DNA of 64,000 bases from Geothrix terrae. Its GTDB lineage: Bacteria; Acidobacteriota; Holophagae; Holophagales; Holophagaceae. The notes beneath the pieces were generated by a model. It ran no database searches, was not told the origin of the DNA, and worked only from the letters and a program-made list of their open reading frames with translations. The position numbers and the translations under genes are program-made. The DNA is taken from the NCBI RefSeq assembly GCF_022808775.1, contig NZ_JAKZLA010000003.1, positions 539,373-603,372 on the forward strand. The letters run 5' to 3'. Below, one piece after another: positions 8,831-18,181 of this stretch (position 1 is the stretch's first letter; each line of letters starts with the position of its first letter).

Positions 8831-9553
8831 ATGATGACCGCCTCCACCCGGCGCACCTGCCCCAGTTGCCAGACTCGCCTCTCCCCCCTCGCGGCGGAGT
8901 GCCCGGAGTGTGGCCTGGCCCTGGCGCCGCCGCGGCAGGGGCGACCCATGCTCTTCCAGGCCTCGGCCCTGGCCCAAGTGCCGCTCGAGGCCTCACCCCG
9001 GGCCCTGACCGCCCCCGCCCTGGGCCGGGTGCCGGAAGTGGCGGTGGAGGTGGCCCCCGAGGAGCTGCAGCGATCCGACGCTGGCGATCCCCTCCCCGCC
9101 CCCGGGTTCCACCCCCAGGCGACCCTCGGGATCCAGGACCCCGGCTCCAGCTTCTGGCCGCTGGTGAAGGTGGAGGCCACCGAGGCGCTCCTGCTCACCC
9201 TCGTCCAGGGCCTGGCCCTGGCCCTCCCGGCATGGGCCCTGGGCATCTCCCCCCTGCGGCTCTTCGCCGGGGCCTGGCCCTTCGTGGTGCCCTACCTGTT
9301 CGCGACGTCCTGGATTCTCTTCATGGCGCCCCTGGTGCTCACGGGCCAGTCTCCGCTCATGGCCCCCTTCGGCGTGACCCTGCCCGAGAATGCCCCGGAG
9401 CGGCGCATCACCTTCTCGCTCGTGCACCTCGTATCGGTGGCCTGCTTCCCCCTCAGCTTCCTGTGCATGGTGCTGAGCCCCCGGCACCAGACCCTGGGGG
9501 AGCTGCTCAGCGGCCAGGAACTGCTGACGCGCCCCACGGGCCGGATGCGCTGA
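8831..9553 (+). CDS. Zinc-ribbon plus RDD-like membrane protein
   Basis: A 240-residue protein. The N terminus has two CxxC knuckles (CPSC near 10, CPEC near 24) forming a zinc ribbon, followed by a low-complexity proline/alanine linker to about residue 105. The C-terminal half carries three hydrophobic segments (LLLTLVQGLALALPAW, FVVPYLFATSWILFMAPLVL, HLVSVACFPLSFLCMVL) and the closing sequence LSPRHQTLGELLSG, typical of RDD-family proteins. The function is unknown. The first two codons are both ATG (8831 or 8834). It stands alone between the peptidase gene and the convergent transporter genes. Confidence 0.7.
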   Translation: MMTASTRRTCPSCQTRLSPLAAECPECGLALAPPRQGRPMLFQASALAQVPLEASPRALTAPALGRVPEVAVEVAPEELQRSDAGDPLPAPGFHPQATLGIQDPGSSFWPLVKVEATEALLLTLVQGLALALPAWALGISPLRLFAGAWPFVVPYLFATSWILFMAPLVLTGQSPLMAPFGVTLPENAPERRITFSLVHLVSVACFPLSFLCMVLSPRHQTLGELLSGQELLTRPTGRMR

Positions 9554-9575
9554 GGGGCGCCCTCGGCACGGGAGC

Positions 9576-11507
9576 CTACTGGGGCAGGTGCATGGGCACG
9601 GACGTGACGATCACGCCGGGCTTCACGAGCAGGGCCGCCTTGATGCGCAGGGCGCTCTGGTTGTGCAGGAACTGCTGCCACCACTTGGGGGCGATGAACT
9701 CCGGCAGGATGACCGTGAGGACCAGCTCGGGCTCCGCGAGCCGGATGCGGTCCACCTCCGCCAGGATCGGCTCCACGACCTTGCGGTAGGGGCTCGGGAT
9801 GCAGCGCAGGGGCACGCCCATGCCATAGATGGTCCAGTCTGCCCGCAGCTTCTCCATGGCCCTGCTCTCCCGGACCCCATCGGAGCCCAGGTCCACCGTG
9901 AGGGCCTCCACGCGATCCCCGGCGACGTGGCGGCCGTAGAGAAGGGACTGCACCACGCCCCGGTGGATGCTGTTCACCAGCACCAGGGCGTGGTGCTTGG
10001 TGGGCAGCGTGGCGTCCGTCCGGCTGGCGGCCAGCTTGCCCTTCACGCCGACGTAGTGGCGGCGGATGTTGAAGTGCACCACCACCAGGGCCGGCACCAG
10101 CAGGATCACGATCCAGGCCCCGTGGATGAACTTGGTGATGGCGATGTCCAGCAGCACCACGAAGGCGGTGATGGCCCCCAGGCCGTTGATGGCCGCCTTC
10201 AGGTGCCAGTGGCGGCCCCGGACCTTCCGCCAATGGGCCACCATGCCCGTCTGGCTGATGGTGAAGCCCATGAACACGCCCGCGGCGTAGAGGGGCAGCA
10301 GGATGTCCGTATTGGCATGGAAGAGCCAGACCAGCACCCCCGAGAAGAAGAAGAGGATGAGGATGCCGTTGGAGAACACCAGGCGGTCGCCCTGGCTCGC
10401 GAACTGGCGGGGCAGGAACCCGTCCCGGGCCTGGAGCGCGGCCAGGCGGGGGAAATCCGCGAAGGCCGTGTTGGCCGCCACCACCAGGATGGCGAAGGTG
10501 AAGCCCTGGACCACGTAGTAGACCAGCTTGGGGAACCCGTGGCTGATGTCCCCCAGGATCGCCTTGTTCAGCTTGGACAGCAGCGTCTCGGCCACCACCG
10601 CGGGATCCGCGCTGTGCTGGTAGGTCACGCCGAACCGGTGGGCCAGGAGCGTGATCCCCAGGAACATGACCGCCAGCAGCCCCACCATCCACAGCATGGT
10701 CTTGGCGGCATTGGGACCGGCGGGATCCCGGAAGGCCGTGGTGCCGTTGCTGATGGCTTCGACACCAGTCAGGGCGGTGCACCCGGCGCTGTAGGCCCGC
10801 ATGAACACCCAGGCCATGGTGAGGCCCGCCAGATGGGTGCCCTGCTCGACGGCCGCCTGCGCCTGGACCGGCGAGGGTCCGCCCGCGATCACCAGCTTCA
10901 TCGTCCCGTAGCCGAGCACCACGAGGATGCTGATGACGAAGCCGTAGGTGGGGATGGCGAACAGGCCGCCGCTCTCCTTGACCCCGCGGAGGTTCATCAG
11001 GGCGATGAAGCCGATGGCCGCCAGGGTCAGGGAGACGTTGTGGCCCTCCAGGGCCGGCAGGGCGGCCGTGATGGCCGCCACGCCCGAGGAGACGGACACG
11101 GCCACCGTCAGGATGTAGTCGAGGAGCAGGGAGGCGCCGGCGGTCAGGGCGGCGAGGTCGCCCAGGTTCTCCATGGCGACGATGTAGGCGCCGCCGCCGC
11201 CGGGATAGGCGAGGATGGTCTGCCGGTAGCTGACGGCCAGGATGGCCAGCAGCGCCACGATGCCCAGGGCCACCGGGATGGACCAGCCGAACATGGCGTA
11301 GCCCGCGGCTCCGGCCAGGGCCCCGGCTCCGAGGGCGTGGCCCACCGTGCTGGACAGGGACGCCATGATCTCCTGGGTGGCATAGGCCACGGAGGACAGG
11401 GCGTCCGAGCTGAACACCGCCAGGGCGACGGGATTGCTGATCTTGGTGTGCTGCGTCTCTTCGCTGGAGAGCCGACGTCCCAGCAGGATCCGCCTCAAGC
11501 TCTGCAT
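9576..11507 (-). CDS. KimA-like APC-family potassium transporter (copy A)
   Basis: A 643-residue permease of the APC superfamily with about 12 membrane segments and a C-terminal cytoplasmic domain of about 170 residues. The N-terminal signature (SNPVALAVFSSDALSSVAYA, then SYRQTILAYPGGGGAYIVAMENLG) is that of the KimA/YdaO group, proton-coupled high-affinity potassium importers. The C-terminal region (HHALVLVNSIHRGVVQSLLYGRHV) has the usp-like fold seen in the group. It lies 21 bp downstream of a close paralogue and is presumably co-transcribed. Potassium is the family-based substrate; a different cation or amino acid cannot be excluded. Confidence 0.8.
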   Translation of the reverse strand: MQSLRRILLGRRLSSEETQHTKISNPVALAVFSSDALSSVAYATQEIMASLSSTVGHALGAGALAGAAGYAMFGWSIPVALGIVALLAILAVSYRQTILAYPGGGGAYIVAMENLGDLAALTAGASLLLDYILTVAVSVSSGVAAITAALPALEGHNVSLTLAAIGFIALMNLRGVKESGGLFAIPTYGFVISILVVLGYGTMKLVIAGGPSPVQAQAAVEQGTHLAGLTMAWVFMRAYSAGCTALTGVEAISNGTTAFRDPAGPNAAKTMLWMVGLLAVMFLGITLLAHRFGVTYQHSADPAVVAETLLSKLNKAILGDISHGFPKLVYYVVQGFTFAILVVAANTAFADFPRLAALQARDGFLPRQFASQGDRLVFSNGILILFFFSGVLVWLFHANTDILLPLYAAGVFMGFTISQTGMVAHWRKVRGRHWHLKAAINGLGAITAFVVLLDIAITKFIHGAWIVILLVPALVVVHFNIRRHYVGVKGKLAASRTDATLPTKHHALVLVNSIHRGVVQSLLYGRHVAGDRVEALTVDLGSDGVRESRAMEKLRADWTIYGMGVPLRCIPSPYRKVVEPILAEVDRIRLAEPELVLTVILPEFIAPKWWQQFLHNQSALRIKAALLVKPGVIVTSVPMHLPQ

Positions 11508-11528
11508 CCGTGTCTCCCGGACAGAACG

Positions 11529-13418
11529 CTACTCCAGTATGGGCTCCAGGTGGTAGGGGATCGAGATCACCACGGTCTTGGGCTTCATGAGCAGGGTGCC
11601 CTTGATGCGCCAGGCGGTCTGGTTGTGCAGGAGGTTGGCCCACCAGTGGCCCGTGACGAATTCCGGCAGAATCACCGTGATGGTGTACTCCGGCTCCACG
11701 CGGCGCATGCGGTCCAGCTCCTCCACGATGGGCTCCACGATCTTGCGGTAGGGGCTGCGGATGGACCGGAGGGGGATGCCCTCGCAGTACCGCGGCCAGT
11801 CGGACCGCAGCTTCTCCAGGGCGGCGCTGTCGCGGCCGTGCTCGTCGGGGAAGTCCACGGTCAGCGCTTCCACCTCGCCGTGATCCGCGATGACCTTGGC
11901 GTAGTTCAGGGACTGCACCACGCCGGAGTGGATGCCGGAGACCAGCACCACCACGCGGTTCTTGCGGGGCGTGATGAAATCCGCCCGGCTGCCGGCCAGG
12001 ATGGATTTCACGCGGATGTAGTGACGGTGGATGTTGAAGAAGGTCATCACCATGAGGGGCAGGACCAGCACCACCACCCAGGCCCCGTGGGTGAACTTCG
12101 TCAAGATGATCACCGTCATCACGATCAGGGTGGTGAGGCCCCCGGCCCCGTTGATGAGCGACTTGAAGACCCACCGGCGGCCCCGGAGCTTCAGCCAGTG
12201 CCGGACCATGCCCATCTGGGATAGCGTGAAGCCCAGGAAGACGCCCACGGCGTAGAGCGGCAGCAGGTGATGCTCACGGGCATTGAAGATCCACAGGAGA
12301 ACGCCCGAGAGGAAGGACAAGATGAAGATGCCGTTGGAGAACACCAGGCGGTCGCCCTGGCTGGAGAACTGGCGGGGCAGGAAGCCGTCGCGGGCCATCA
12401 TGGCCGCCAGGCGCGGGAAGTCCGCGTAGGCCGTGTTGGCCGCCAGGCAGAGGATCAGCATGGTGAAGGCCTGCATGAGCAGGTAGGTGATGTGGGGAAG
12501 CCCAGGGCCGTTCCCGAGGATCCGGTGCTCCAGCATGGAGAGCAGGGATTCGCCCTCGCCGGTGTACATGATGCCGAAGTGGTTGGACAGCCAGGTGATG
12601 CCCAGAAACATGGCGCCGAGCATCAGCACCATGGCGATCATGGTCTTGCCCGCGTTCCGCGCCGTGGGCTCCCGGAAGGCCGATACCCCGTTGGAGATGG
12701 CCTCCACGCCCGTGAGCGCCGTGCAGCCGGCCGCATAGGCCTTCATGAACACCCAGATGGCGATCCAGCCCGGCAGGGGCGGCGCCACCACCGCGTGATG
12801 CCCCCCCGCGGCCACGCCACCCGCGAAGTAGCGCCAGAACCCAAGCGCGATGATCGCGAACATCGAGATCACGAACCCGTAGGTCGGAACGGAGAACACC
12901 GCCCCGCTCTCCTTCACCCCCCGCAGGTTGATCAGTCCGATGAAGGCCACCACCGCCAGGGCGAGGGCCACCCGGTGGGCATCCGCCCCGGGAAAGGCGC
13001 TGGTGATGGCGGTGACGCCGGCGGACACGCTCACGGCCACCGTCAGGACATAGTCCACCAGCAGGGAGGCGCCCGCCACCTGGGCCGGCAGCTCGCCCAG
13101 GTTCTCCTTGGCCACGATGTAGGCGCCGCCGCCACTGGGGTAGGCGAAGATGGTCTGCCGGTAGCTGATGGTGAGGATCGTCAGCAGCAGCACGATGCCC
13201 ACGGCCACGGGCCAGGACCAGGACAGCACCGCCGGCCCGAAGGCCGCCATGGCCATGTAGGGGCCCAAGGCGGCCATGATTTCGCCGGTGGCGTAGGCCA
13301 CGGAGGAGAGCGCGTCGGAACTGAACACCGCCAGGGCGACGGGATTGCTGATGCGGGCCTCGTGGCTTTCCTCGCTGGCGAGGCGGCGGCCCAGCAGGAG
13401 GCGTCGGACATTGGCCAT
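11529..13418 (-). CDS. KimA-like APC-family potassium transporter (copy B)
   Basis: A 629-residue paralogue of the next gene, sharing nearly the same motifs throughout (SNPVALAVFSSDALSSVAYA, SYRQTIFAYPSGGGAYIVAKENLG, SQGDRLVFSNGI). ATG 13418 is chosen because AGGAG lies eight bases upstream; a TTG two codons earlier is less likely. The two copies are most different between residues about 200 and 330 and in the C-terminal domain, suggesting an old tandem duplication with possible division of labour (affinity or regulation). KimA proteins are often controlled by cyclic di-AMP; no riboswitch is visible here. Confidence 0.8.
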   Translation of the reverse strand: MANVRRLLLGRRLASEESHEARISNPVALAVFSSDALSSVAYATGEIMAALGPYMAMAAFGPAVLSWSWPVAVGIVLLLTILTISYRQTIFAYPSGGGAYIVAKENLGELPAQVAGASLLVDYVLTVAVSVSAGVTAITSAFPGADAHRVALALAVVAFIGLINLRGVKESGAVFSVPTYGFVISMFAIIALGFWRYFAGGVAAGGHHAVVAPPLPGWIAIWVFMKAYAAGCTALTGVEAISNGVSAFREPTARNAGKTMIAMVLMLGAMFLGITWLSNHFGIMYTGEGESLLSMLEHRILGNGPGLPHITYLLMQAFTMLILCLAANTAYADFPRLAAMMARDGFLPRQFSSQGDRLVFSNGIFILSFLSGVLLWIFNAREHHLLPLYAVGVFLGFTLSQMGMVRHWLKLRGRRWVFKSLINGAGGLTTLIVMTVIILTKFTHGAWVVVLVLPLMVMTFFNIHRHYIRVKSILAGSRADFITPRKNRVVVLVSGIHSGVVQSLNYAKVIADHGEVEALTVDFPDEHGRDSAALEKLRSDWPRYCEGIPLRSIRSPYRKIVEPIVEELDRMRRVEPEYTITVILPEFVTGHWWANLLHNQTAWRIKGTLLMKPKTVVISIPYHLEPILE

Positions 13419-13434
13419 GTTCAAGGCTCCTGGT

Positions 13435-13845
13435 TCAGCGGGCCATCAGCCAGAGGCCGGAGAGGGTGGCCGCGAGTCCCACCAGCTTGGAGGGCTGGAG
13501 CTGCTCGCGGAAGAGGAGGAAGGCCATCAGGGCCACAAGGACGAAGTTCGCATTCATGATGCCCACGCCCACGGCGGCCTTGGCGCCCCGAAAGAAGCTT
13601 TCGTTCACGGCGATCAGGGCCGCCGCGGTGGCGATTCCGGCCACCAGCGCCCAGGCCGTGGCTCCGGCGGGCGCGCTGGGGCGCCCGCGCCACAGCCAGT
13701 AGGCCAGCGCCAGGGGCACCTCACCGGCCACCACCCAGACGAGGACCGCCGCTGGCGGAAGCCCGTGGTGACCCGCGGCCTTCATGCCCAGGTTGCCCAG
13801 GCCCATGAGGACCATTGCCGCCATTGCCCAACCCAACCACGCCAT
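13435..13845 (-). CDS. Small EamA/SMR-like membrane protein
   Basis: About 136 residues with four to five hydrophobic segments and the end signature FREQLQPSKLVGLAATLSGLWLM of half-sized EamA (DMT superfamily) proteins, which act as homodimers. The start could be ATG 13845 or GTG 13854; no strong ribosome binding site separates them. The substrate is unknown. It lies 16 bp upstream of the KimA-like pair on the same strand and may lead that operon. Confidence 0.7.
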   Translation of the reverse strand: MAWLGWAMAAMVLMGLGNLGMKAAGHHGLPPAAVLVWVVAGEVPLALAYWLWRGRPSAPAGATAWALVAGIATAAALIAVNESFFRGAKAAVGVGIMNANFVLVALMAFLLFREQLQPSKLVGLAATLSGLWLMAR

Positions 13846-14001
13846 ACCCGGCACACCCCAAAGGAACCCATTATGGGGGCAGGCGCAGGCTGTGGGGACA
13901 AGGGTTGACGGACGCCACAGGGCGCCGGGCCCGCCCCGTCCGGGCGGTGGGTTGGAGAATCCGGCCCGCTACAGGAAACTGGAGGTTCGCAAGGAGGGCG
14001 G

Positions 14002-14928
14002 ATGCCCCGATTCTCGAAGCGCGTGGGCCGCGAAGTGCTCGAAGGACACCCCCGCCTCCCCGAGTGGATCACCAAGGAGCGGGTAAAGCTGGGCGACCTC
14101 CACGGCATGAAGGCGGACCTCCGGGATTCGCACCTGCACACGGTCTGCGAGGAAGCCCGCTGCCCCAACCGCACCCACTGCTTCACCCACGGCACGGCCA
14201 CCTTCCTGCTCATGGGCGAGGTCTGCACCCGGGCCTGTGGCTTCTGCAGCATCCAGAGCGGCAAGCCGAGGGCCCTGGACCCCCACGAGCCCACAGAGAC
14301 GGCCGAGCGCGTGGCGGCGCTGGGGCTGCGCTTCGCCGTGCTGACCTCCGTGAACCGGGATGACCTGCCGGATGGCGGCGCCGCCCACTTCGCCGAGACC
14401 GTGCTGGCCATCAAGCGCCGCAACCCCGGCGTGGGCGTGGAGGTGCTGGTGCCCGACTTCCTGGGCGATCTCGAGGCCGTGGCCCGGGTGGTGGCCGCGG
14501 GCCCCACCGTGTTCAACCACAACACGGAGACCGTGCCCAGCCTCTACGCCGAAGTCCGGCCCGCGGGGCGCTTCGAGCGCAGCCTCCGCGTACTGGCGCA
14601 CGCGAAGGAGATGGGAAGGGCACTCTATGGCGGCGGCTTCCGCACCAAGAGTGGACTCATGCTCGGCCTTGGCGAAGCTGAGTCCGAGCTGATGCAGACC
14701 TTCGAGGCCCTGGCCAAGGCCAACGTGGACATCCTCACCCTGGGTCAGTACCTGCGCCCCACCCGCCACCAGCTGCCCGTGAAGCGCTACGTGCATCCGG
14801 ACGAGTTCGCGGCCCTGGGCGCCAAGGCCAAGGCCTTCGGCTTCCAGACCGTCTACGCCGGACCCCTCGTGCGCTCCAGCTTCAACGCCCACGAGGTCGC
14901 AAGTATGGAAGGCATCAGCATCGCCTGA
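14002..14928 (+). CDS. lipA: Lipoyl synthase LipA
   Basis: A 308-residue radical SAM enzyme that inserts two sulfurs into octanoyl groups on lipoate-dependent enzymes. Both cluster motifs are complete: auxiliary Cys49-Cys54-Cys60 (CEEARCPNRTHC) and radical-SAM Cys75-Cys79-Cys82 (CTRACGFC). The C-terminal RSSFNA near 291-296 supplies the conserved serine ligand of the auxiliary cluster (usual motif RSSYHA). A GGAGG lies about 17 bp upstream and a GGAGG-like GAGGGCGG immediately before the ATG. It is monocistronic here; no lipB is adjacent. Confidence 0.96.
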   Translation: MPRFSKRVGREVLEGHPRLPEWITKERVKLGDLHGMKADLRDSHLHTVCEEARCPNRTHCFTHGTATFLLMGEVCTRACGFCSIQSGKPRALDPHEPTETAERVAALGLRFAVLTSVNRDDLPDGGAAHFAETVLAIKRRNPGVGVEVLVPDFLGDLEAVARVVAAGPTVFNHNTETVPSLYAEVRPAGRFERSLRVLAHAKEMGRALYGGGFRTKSGLMLGLGEAESELMQTFEALAKANVDILTLGQYLRPTRHQLPVKRYVHPDEFAALGAKAKAFGFQTVYAGPLVRSSFNAHEVASMEGISIA

Positions 14929-14955
14929 GGCTTGGTTCCGCGCCGGATTCCGGAC

Positions 14956-15603
14956 TCAGTCCCGCCGCGGATCCACCACGATCGCTGCGGGTTCGGCGGG
15001 GCAGGCGAAGACGCAGAGGCCGCAGCCCGTACAGACATCCGCATCCACCACCGGGTGGCCCACGGTCTCCCCCTCCCGGAGTTCTGCGATGCGGATGGCC
15101 TCCTCTGGGTAGGGGCAGCGATCCACACAGACGCGGCAGGCGCGGGGCTCCCGGTCCAGGTCGCCCCAGGTGACGCAGAGGCTCGGCTTCACGCGGGCCG
15201 TGCCCATGCGCACGGCCTTCGGCCCTTCAAGCACGGTGCCATCCTTCCGGACGAGCCGGGGCCAAACCAGGGCCTCGTCATCGCACTCGGCCACGCAGGG
15301 CAGCGTGGTGCAGAGGAAGCAGGGGATGCTGCGCGGGTCGAGGTAGGGCGTCTTCAGGCCAAGGCCCGCGTTGGGGCCCGCCTTGAGGATGGCGTTCTCG
15401 GGGCAGGCCCGCATGCACTTGTCGCAGCGGGTGCACTTGGTGAGGAACTCCAGCTCATCGAGGGCGCCGGGCGGCCGGAGCAGCCGGGGCCCCAGGTTCG
15501 TCACCGCCTCTTCCACGCGGTTCGCCACGAAGCCGGCGAACAAGGTGCCGAGGGACTTGAAGAAGTCGCCTCGTTCCTGGGGTTCGTCCAGCTTCTTCGC
15601 CAT
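14956..15603 (-). CDS. NapG/MauM-like polyferredoxin
   Basis: A 215-residue protein with four cysteine-rich clusters: CTRCDKCMRACP near 57, CFLCTTLPCVAEC near 95, a CRVCVDRCPYP site near 155, and CTGCGLCVFACP near 193. This arrangement is that of NapG/NapH-associated ferredoxins, but there is no twin-arginine leader. The start ATG 15603 lies seven bases after the stop of the Usg-like gene, so the two are probably co-translated, with purB at the head. The partner enzyme is unknown. Confidence 0.75.
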   Translation of the reverse strand: MAKKLDEPQERGDFFKSLGTLFAGFVANRVEEAVTNLGPRLLRPPGALDELEFLTKCTRCDKCMRACPENAILKAGPNAGLGLKTPYLDPRSIPCFLCTTLPCVAECDDEALVWPRLVRKDGTVLEGPKAVRMGTARVKPSLCVTWGDLDREPRACRVCVDRCPYPEEAIRIAELREGETVGHPVVDADVCTGCGLCVFACPAEPAAIVVDPRRD

Positions 15604-15610
15604 CGCCGCC

Positions 15611-16441
15611 TCAGCTCATGAGTCCCAGCACGCGCATGGTGGGCCGCAGGGTCCCCCAGAGCACGGGATCGAAGCCCAGGGTCAGGACGGCGGCCTTCCC
15701 ATCCCCCGCGAGGTCCAGGTGGGCCAGCAGGTCCGCGCTCACGGCCACGTCTCGGGAGCTGGGTGCCGCATCCACCCAGGCCACGCCGGCCGGAGCTGCC
15801 TTCTTCGCCAAGGAACGCCCCTCCGCGGCGCGGATCTGGAGGATCAGCAGATCCCCATGGAACGAGGGCACGCGGATCTCCATGAGCCGGCCCTTGCCCG
15901 CCGTAGGCGGGACCGGCACCACCTCGAAGGCCTGGCGGTAGCCCAGCTTGGCGAGATCCGGATCCTCGCCGTTGAGGACGGCCAGGGTCTGCTCCACGAG
16001 GCCGTCCAGGCCCCGGTCCCCCATCCAGGCCACGGACCGAAGGTGGGTGCCGCCCACGTCTCCGATGCCGTCCAGCAGGGAGGGCAGGAGCGCCAGCACC
16101 TGCTCCAGGGCCGGGCGTCCCCTCAGGGACTTCGCGCCCTTGGGCCATCCGCCCGCCAGGGGCATGGGGTCCACCCGGACCTCGGGCTCGGCCCGCAGGT
16201 CCAGGATGCGGCCCGGGAATCCCTCCAGGAAGGAAGGGTCGGGCGTGTCGGCGAGGATCACCGCATCCAGGCCCTCCAGCAGCGCGGGATCGGGAGCGAA
16301 GACCACCAGGTCCCCCTCCTCCTCGGCCACGGTGAGCGGGCCGATGGACAGGGGCACCACCGAGGCATCCTGAGCCTCCAGCGCGTTCACGAGTTCGCGA
16401 CCCAGCAGGGTCTGGGCGCCGATGACGGCGAGCTTCAACAT
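15611..16441 (-). CDS. Usg-like aspartate-semialdehyde dehydrogenase homologue, apparently non-catalytic
   Basis: A 276-residue protein with an N-terminal Rossmann start (KLAVIGAQTLLGRELVNAL) and a C-terminal semialdehyde-dehydrogenase dimerisation fold, including a GDVGGTHLRSVAWMGDRGLDGL region and the segment RLMEIRVPSFHGDLL. Active aspartate-semialdehyde dehydrogenase needs a catalytic cysteine, but I find no cysteine anywhere in this protein, and it is about 60 residues shorter. It is therefore most like Usg-1 proteins, whose function is unclear. The gene lies 22 bp after purB and 7 bp before the ferredoxin gene. Confidence 0.75.
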   Translation of the reverse strand: MLKLAVIGAQTLLGRELVNALEAQDASVVPLSIGPLTVAEEEGDLVVFAPDPALLEGLDAVILADTPDPSFLEGFPGRILDLRAEPEVRVDPMPLAGGWPKGAKSLRGRPALEQVLALLPSLLDGIGDVGGTHLRSVAWMGDRGLDGLVEQTLAVLNGEDPDLAKLGYRQAFEVVPVPPTAGKGRLMEIRVPSFHGDLLILQIRAAEGRSLAKKAAPAGVAWVDAAPSSRDVAVSADLLAHLDLAGDGKAAVLTLGFDPVLWGTLRPTMRVLGLMS

Positions 16442-16463
16442 GTCGTACCTTTCGATGTCAGTG

Positions 16464-17915
16464 TCAGACGCGGACGGCGGCCTCGTCGGCCGGAGCGTGG
16501 TCCTTCAGGGCGGCGGCCACGGGACCCGCCAGGAAGGCCCGCACCTGGTCCCCGGCGCGGCCCGTGAAGCGGCTGGCGTCCAGCAGGGCGGCCAGCTCGG
16601 CCTCGGTCATGGCCCAGGCGGGATCCGCCGCCAGGAGCTTCAGCAGTTCGTTTGGGCGACCCTCGGCCTTGATGCGCCGGCCGGCCTCGAGGGCGGCCAC
16701 GCGGAAGCGCTCGTGCAGGTCCTGGCGGTCGCCGCCGCGCTTCACCGCCTCCATGAGCAGCACCTCGGCGGCCATGAAGGGCAGCTCCTGGGCCAGGCGT
16801 GCCTCGATCATCTTCGGGTAGACCACCAGGCCCGAGGCCACGTTGCGCAGGAGGATCAGGATGGCGTCCGCCGCCAGCAGGCCCTGGCTGATGGTGAGGC
16901 GGCGGTGGGCGCTGTCGTCCAGTGTGCGCTCCATCCACTGGGTGGCGCTGGTCTGGTAGCTGGAGGGCATGAGTCCCAGCACGAAGCGGGCGAGGCTGTT
17001 GATGCGCTCACTGCGCATGGGGTTGCGCTTGTAGGGCATCGCACTGGAGCCGATCTGCTTGGACTCGAAGGGTTCCTCGACCTCCTTCAGGTGCTGGAGC
17101 AGGCGCAGGTCGCAGGCGAACTTCGAGGCACTGGCGGCGATTCCGCAGAGCACCTGGCCGATGCGGTCCTCCAACTTGCGGGTGGCCGTCTGGCCACTGA
17201 CGGGGATGGCGGGGAAGCCCACCTTCTCGCAGAAGCGCCGCTCCAGGGCCTCCACCTTGTCGCCTTCACCTTCGAACAGCTCCAGGAAGCTGGCCTGGGT
17301 GCCCGTGGTGCCCTTCACGCCGCGCACGGGCGTGGTGCGGATGAGGTGGTCCAGGTCCTCCAGGTCCAGCAGCAGGTCCTGGATCCACAGGCTGGCCCGC
17401 TTGCCCACGGTGGTGGGCTGGGCGGGCTGGAAGTGGGTGAAGCCCAGGGTGGGCTGGTCCTTCCACTGGTCCGCGAAGGCGGCCAGGGCCGCGATCACGT
17501 CCTGGAGGCGGCGGCGCAGCAGGGCGAGGGCCTCCTGCACGATGAGCAGGTCCCCGTTGTCGGTGACGAAGCAGCTGGTGGCGCCCAGGTGGATGATGGG
17601 CCGGGCCCCCGGGGCCTGCTCGCCCCAGGCGTGGATGGCGGCCATGACATCATGGCGCAGGGCGGACTCGTGCTTCGCGATGGCGTCCAGGTCCACATCG
17701 TCCTGCGTGGCCTTCAGCTCCGTGATCTGGGCCTTGGTCACCGGCAGACCCAGCTCGGATTCGGCCTCTGCCAGGGCGACCCAGAGGCGGCGCCAGACCC
17801 GCTGGCGGTAGAGGGGCGAGAGCAGGCGCACCATGGCCTTGCTCGCGTAGCGGCTGGCCAGGGGATGCTCGAAACGCTCCAGGTCGGATCCGTCGTGGGG
17901 CGGGAGGAAGGGCAT
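16464..17915 (-). CDS. purB: Adenylosuccinate lyase
   Basis: A 483-residue fumarase/aspartase-superfamily lyase that releases fumarate from SAICAR and adenylosuccinate in purine synthesis. The signature loop GSSAMPYKRNPMRSE is present near 284-298. The His regions TSCFVTDNGD and GFTHFQPAQPTTVGKR are in place, with FLELFEGEGDKV following. The N-terminal form (FEHPLASRYASKAMVRLLS) resembles the longer, eukaryote-like ADSL subgroup rather than the 430-residue bacterial type. ATG 17915 has GGAG six bases upstream. It heads a short cluster with the Usg-like and ferredoxin genes. Confidence 0.93.
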   Translation of the reverse strand: MPFLPPHDGSDLERFEHPLASRYASKAMVRLLSPLYRQRVWRRLWVALAEAESELGLPVTKAQITELKATQDDVDLDAIAKHESALRHDVMAAIHAWGEQAPGARPIIHLGATSCFVTDNGDLLIVQEALALLRRRLQDVIAALAAFADQWKDQPTLGFTHFQPAQPTTVGKRASLWIQDLLLDLEDLDHLIRTTPVRGVKGTTGTQASFLELFEGEGDKVEALERRFCEKVGFPAIPVSGQTATRKLEDRIGQVLCGIAASASKFACDLRLLQHLKEVEEPFESKQIGSSAMPYKRNPMRSERINSLARFVLGLMPSSYQTSATQWMERTLDDSAHRRLTISQGLLAADAILILLRNVASGLVVYPKMIEARLAQELPFMAAEVLLMEAVKRGGDRQDLHERFRVAALEAGRRIKAEGRPNELLKLLAADPAWAMTEAELAALLDASRFTGRAGDQVRAFLAGPVAAALKDHAPADEAAVRV

Positions 17916-18181
17916 GGAAACTCCGGCCCTCCAGTGTCGCATGTCACCGCATCCCCTGCCCGCCGCAAGCGCGTGAAAGCAGAGGCGGATCCCTCCGCCA
18001 CCACCCCACCTCCTCAAGGCCCCGCTCCTGACCCGACCCGGTTCGACGCCCCCAGGGTTCTGGCCCGCCGTTCCGCGACACCCGGCCTGCTTGAGGGCAC
18101 ACCGGCCCCGCGCCAATTCCGAAGAGGAGCCAGCGCGGGTTTTTGGGGGGATTGGCGTGTTATATCAGCGTGATACCGGGT

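Noticed and set aside
9588..13559. Long plus-strand frames opposite the two KimA-like genes, and similar antisense frames over lon, MFS, purB and others
   Set aside because: They mirror real minus-strand genes and have amino-acid composition of GC-rich non-coding frames (Gln/Gly/His/Arg runs).
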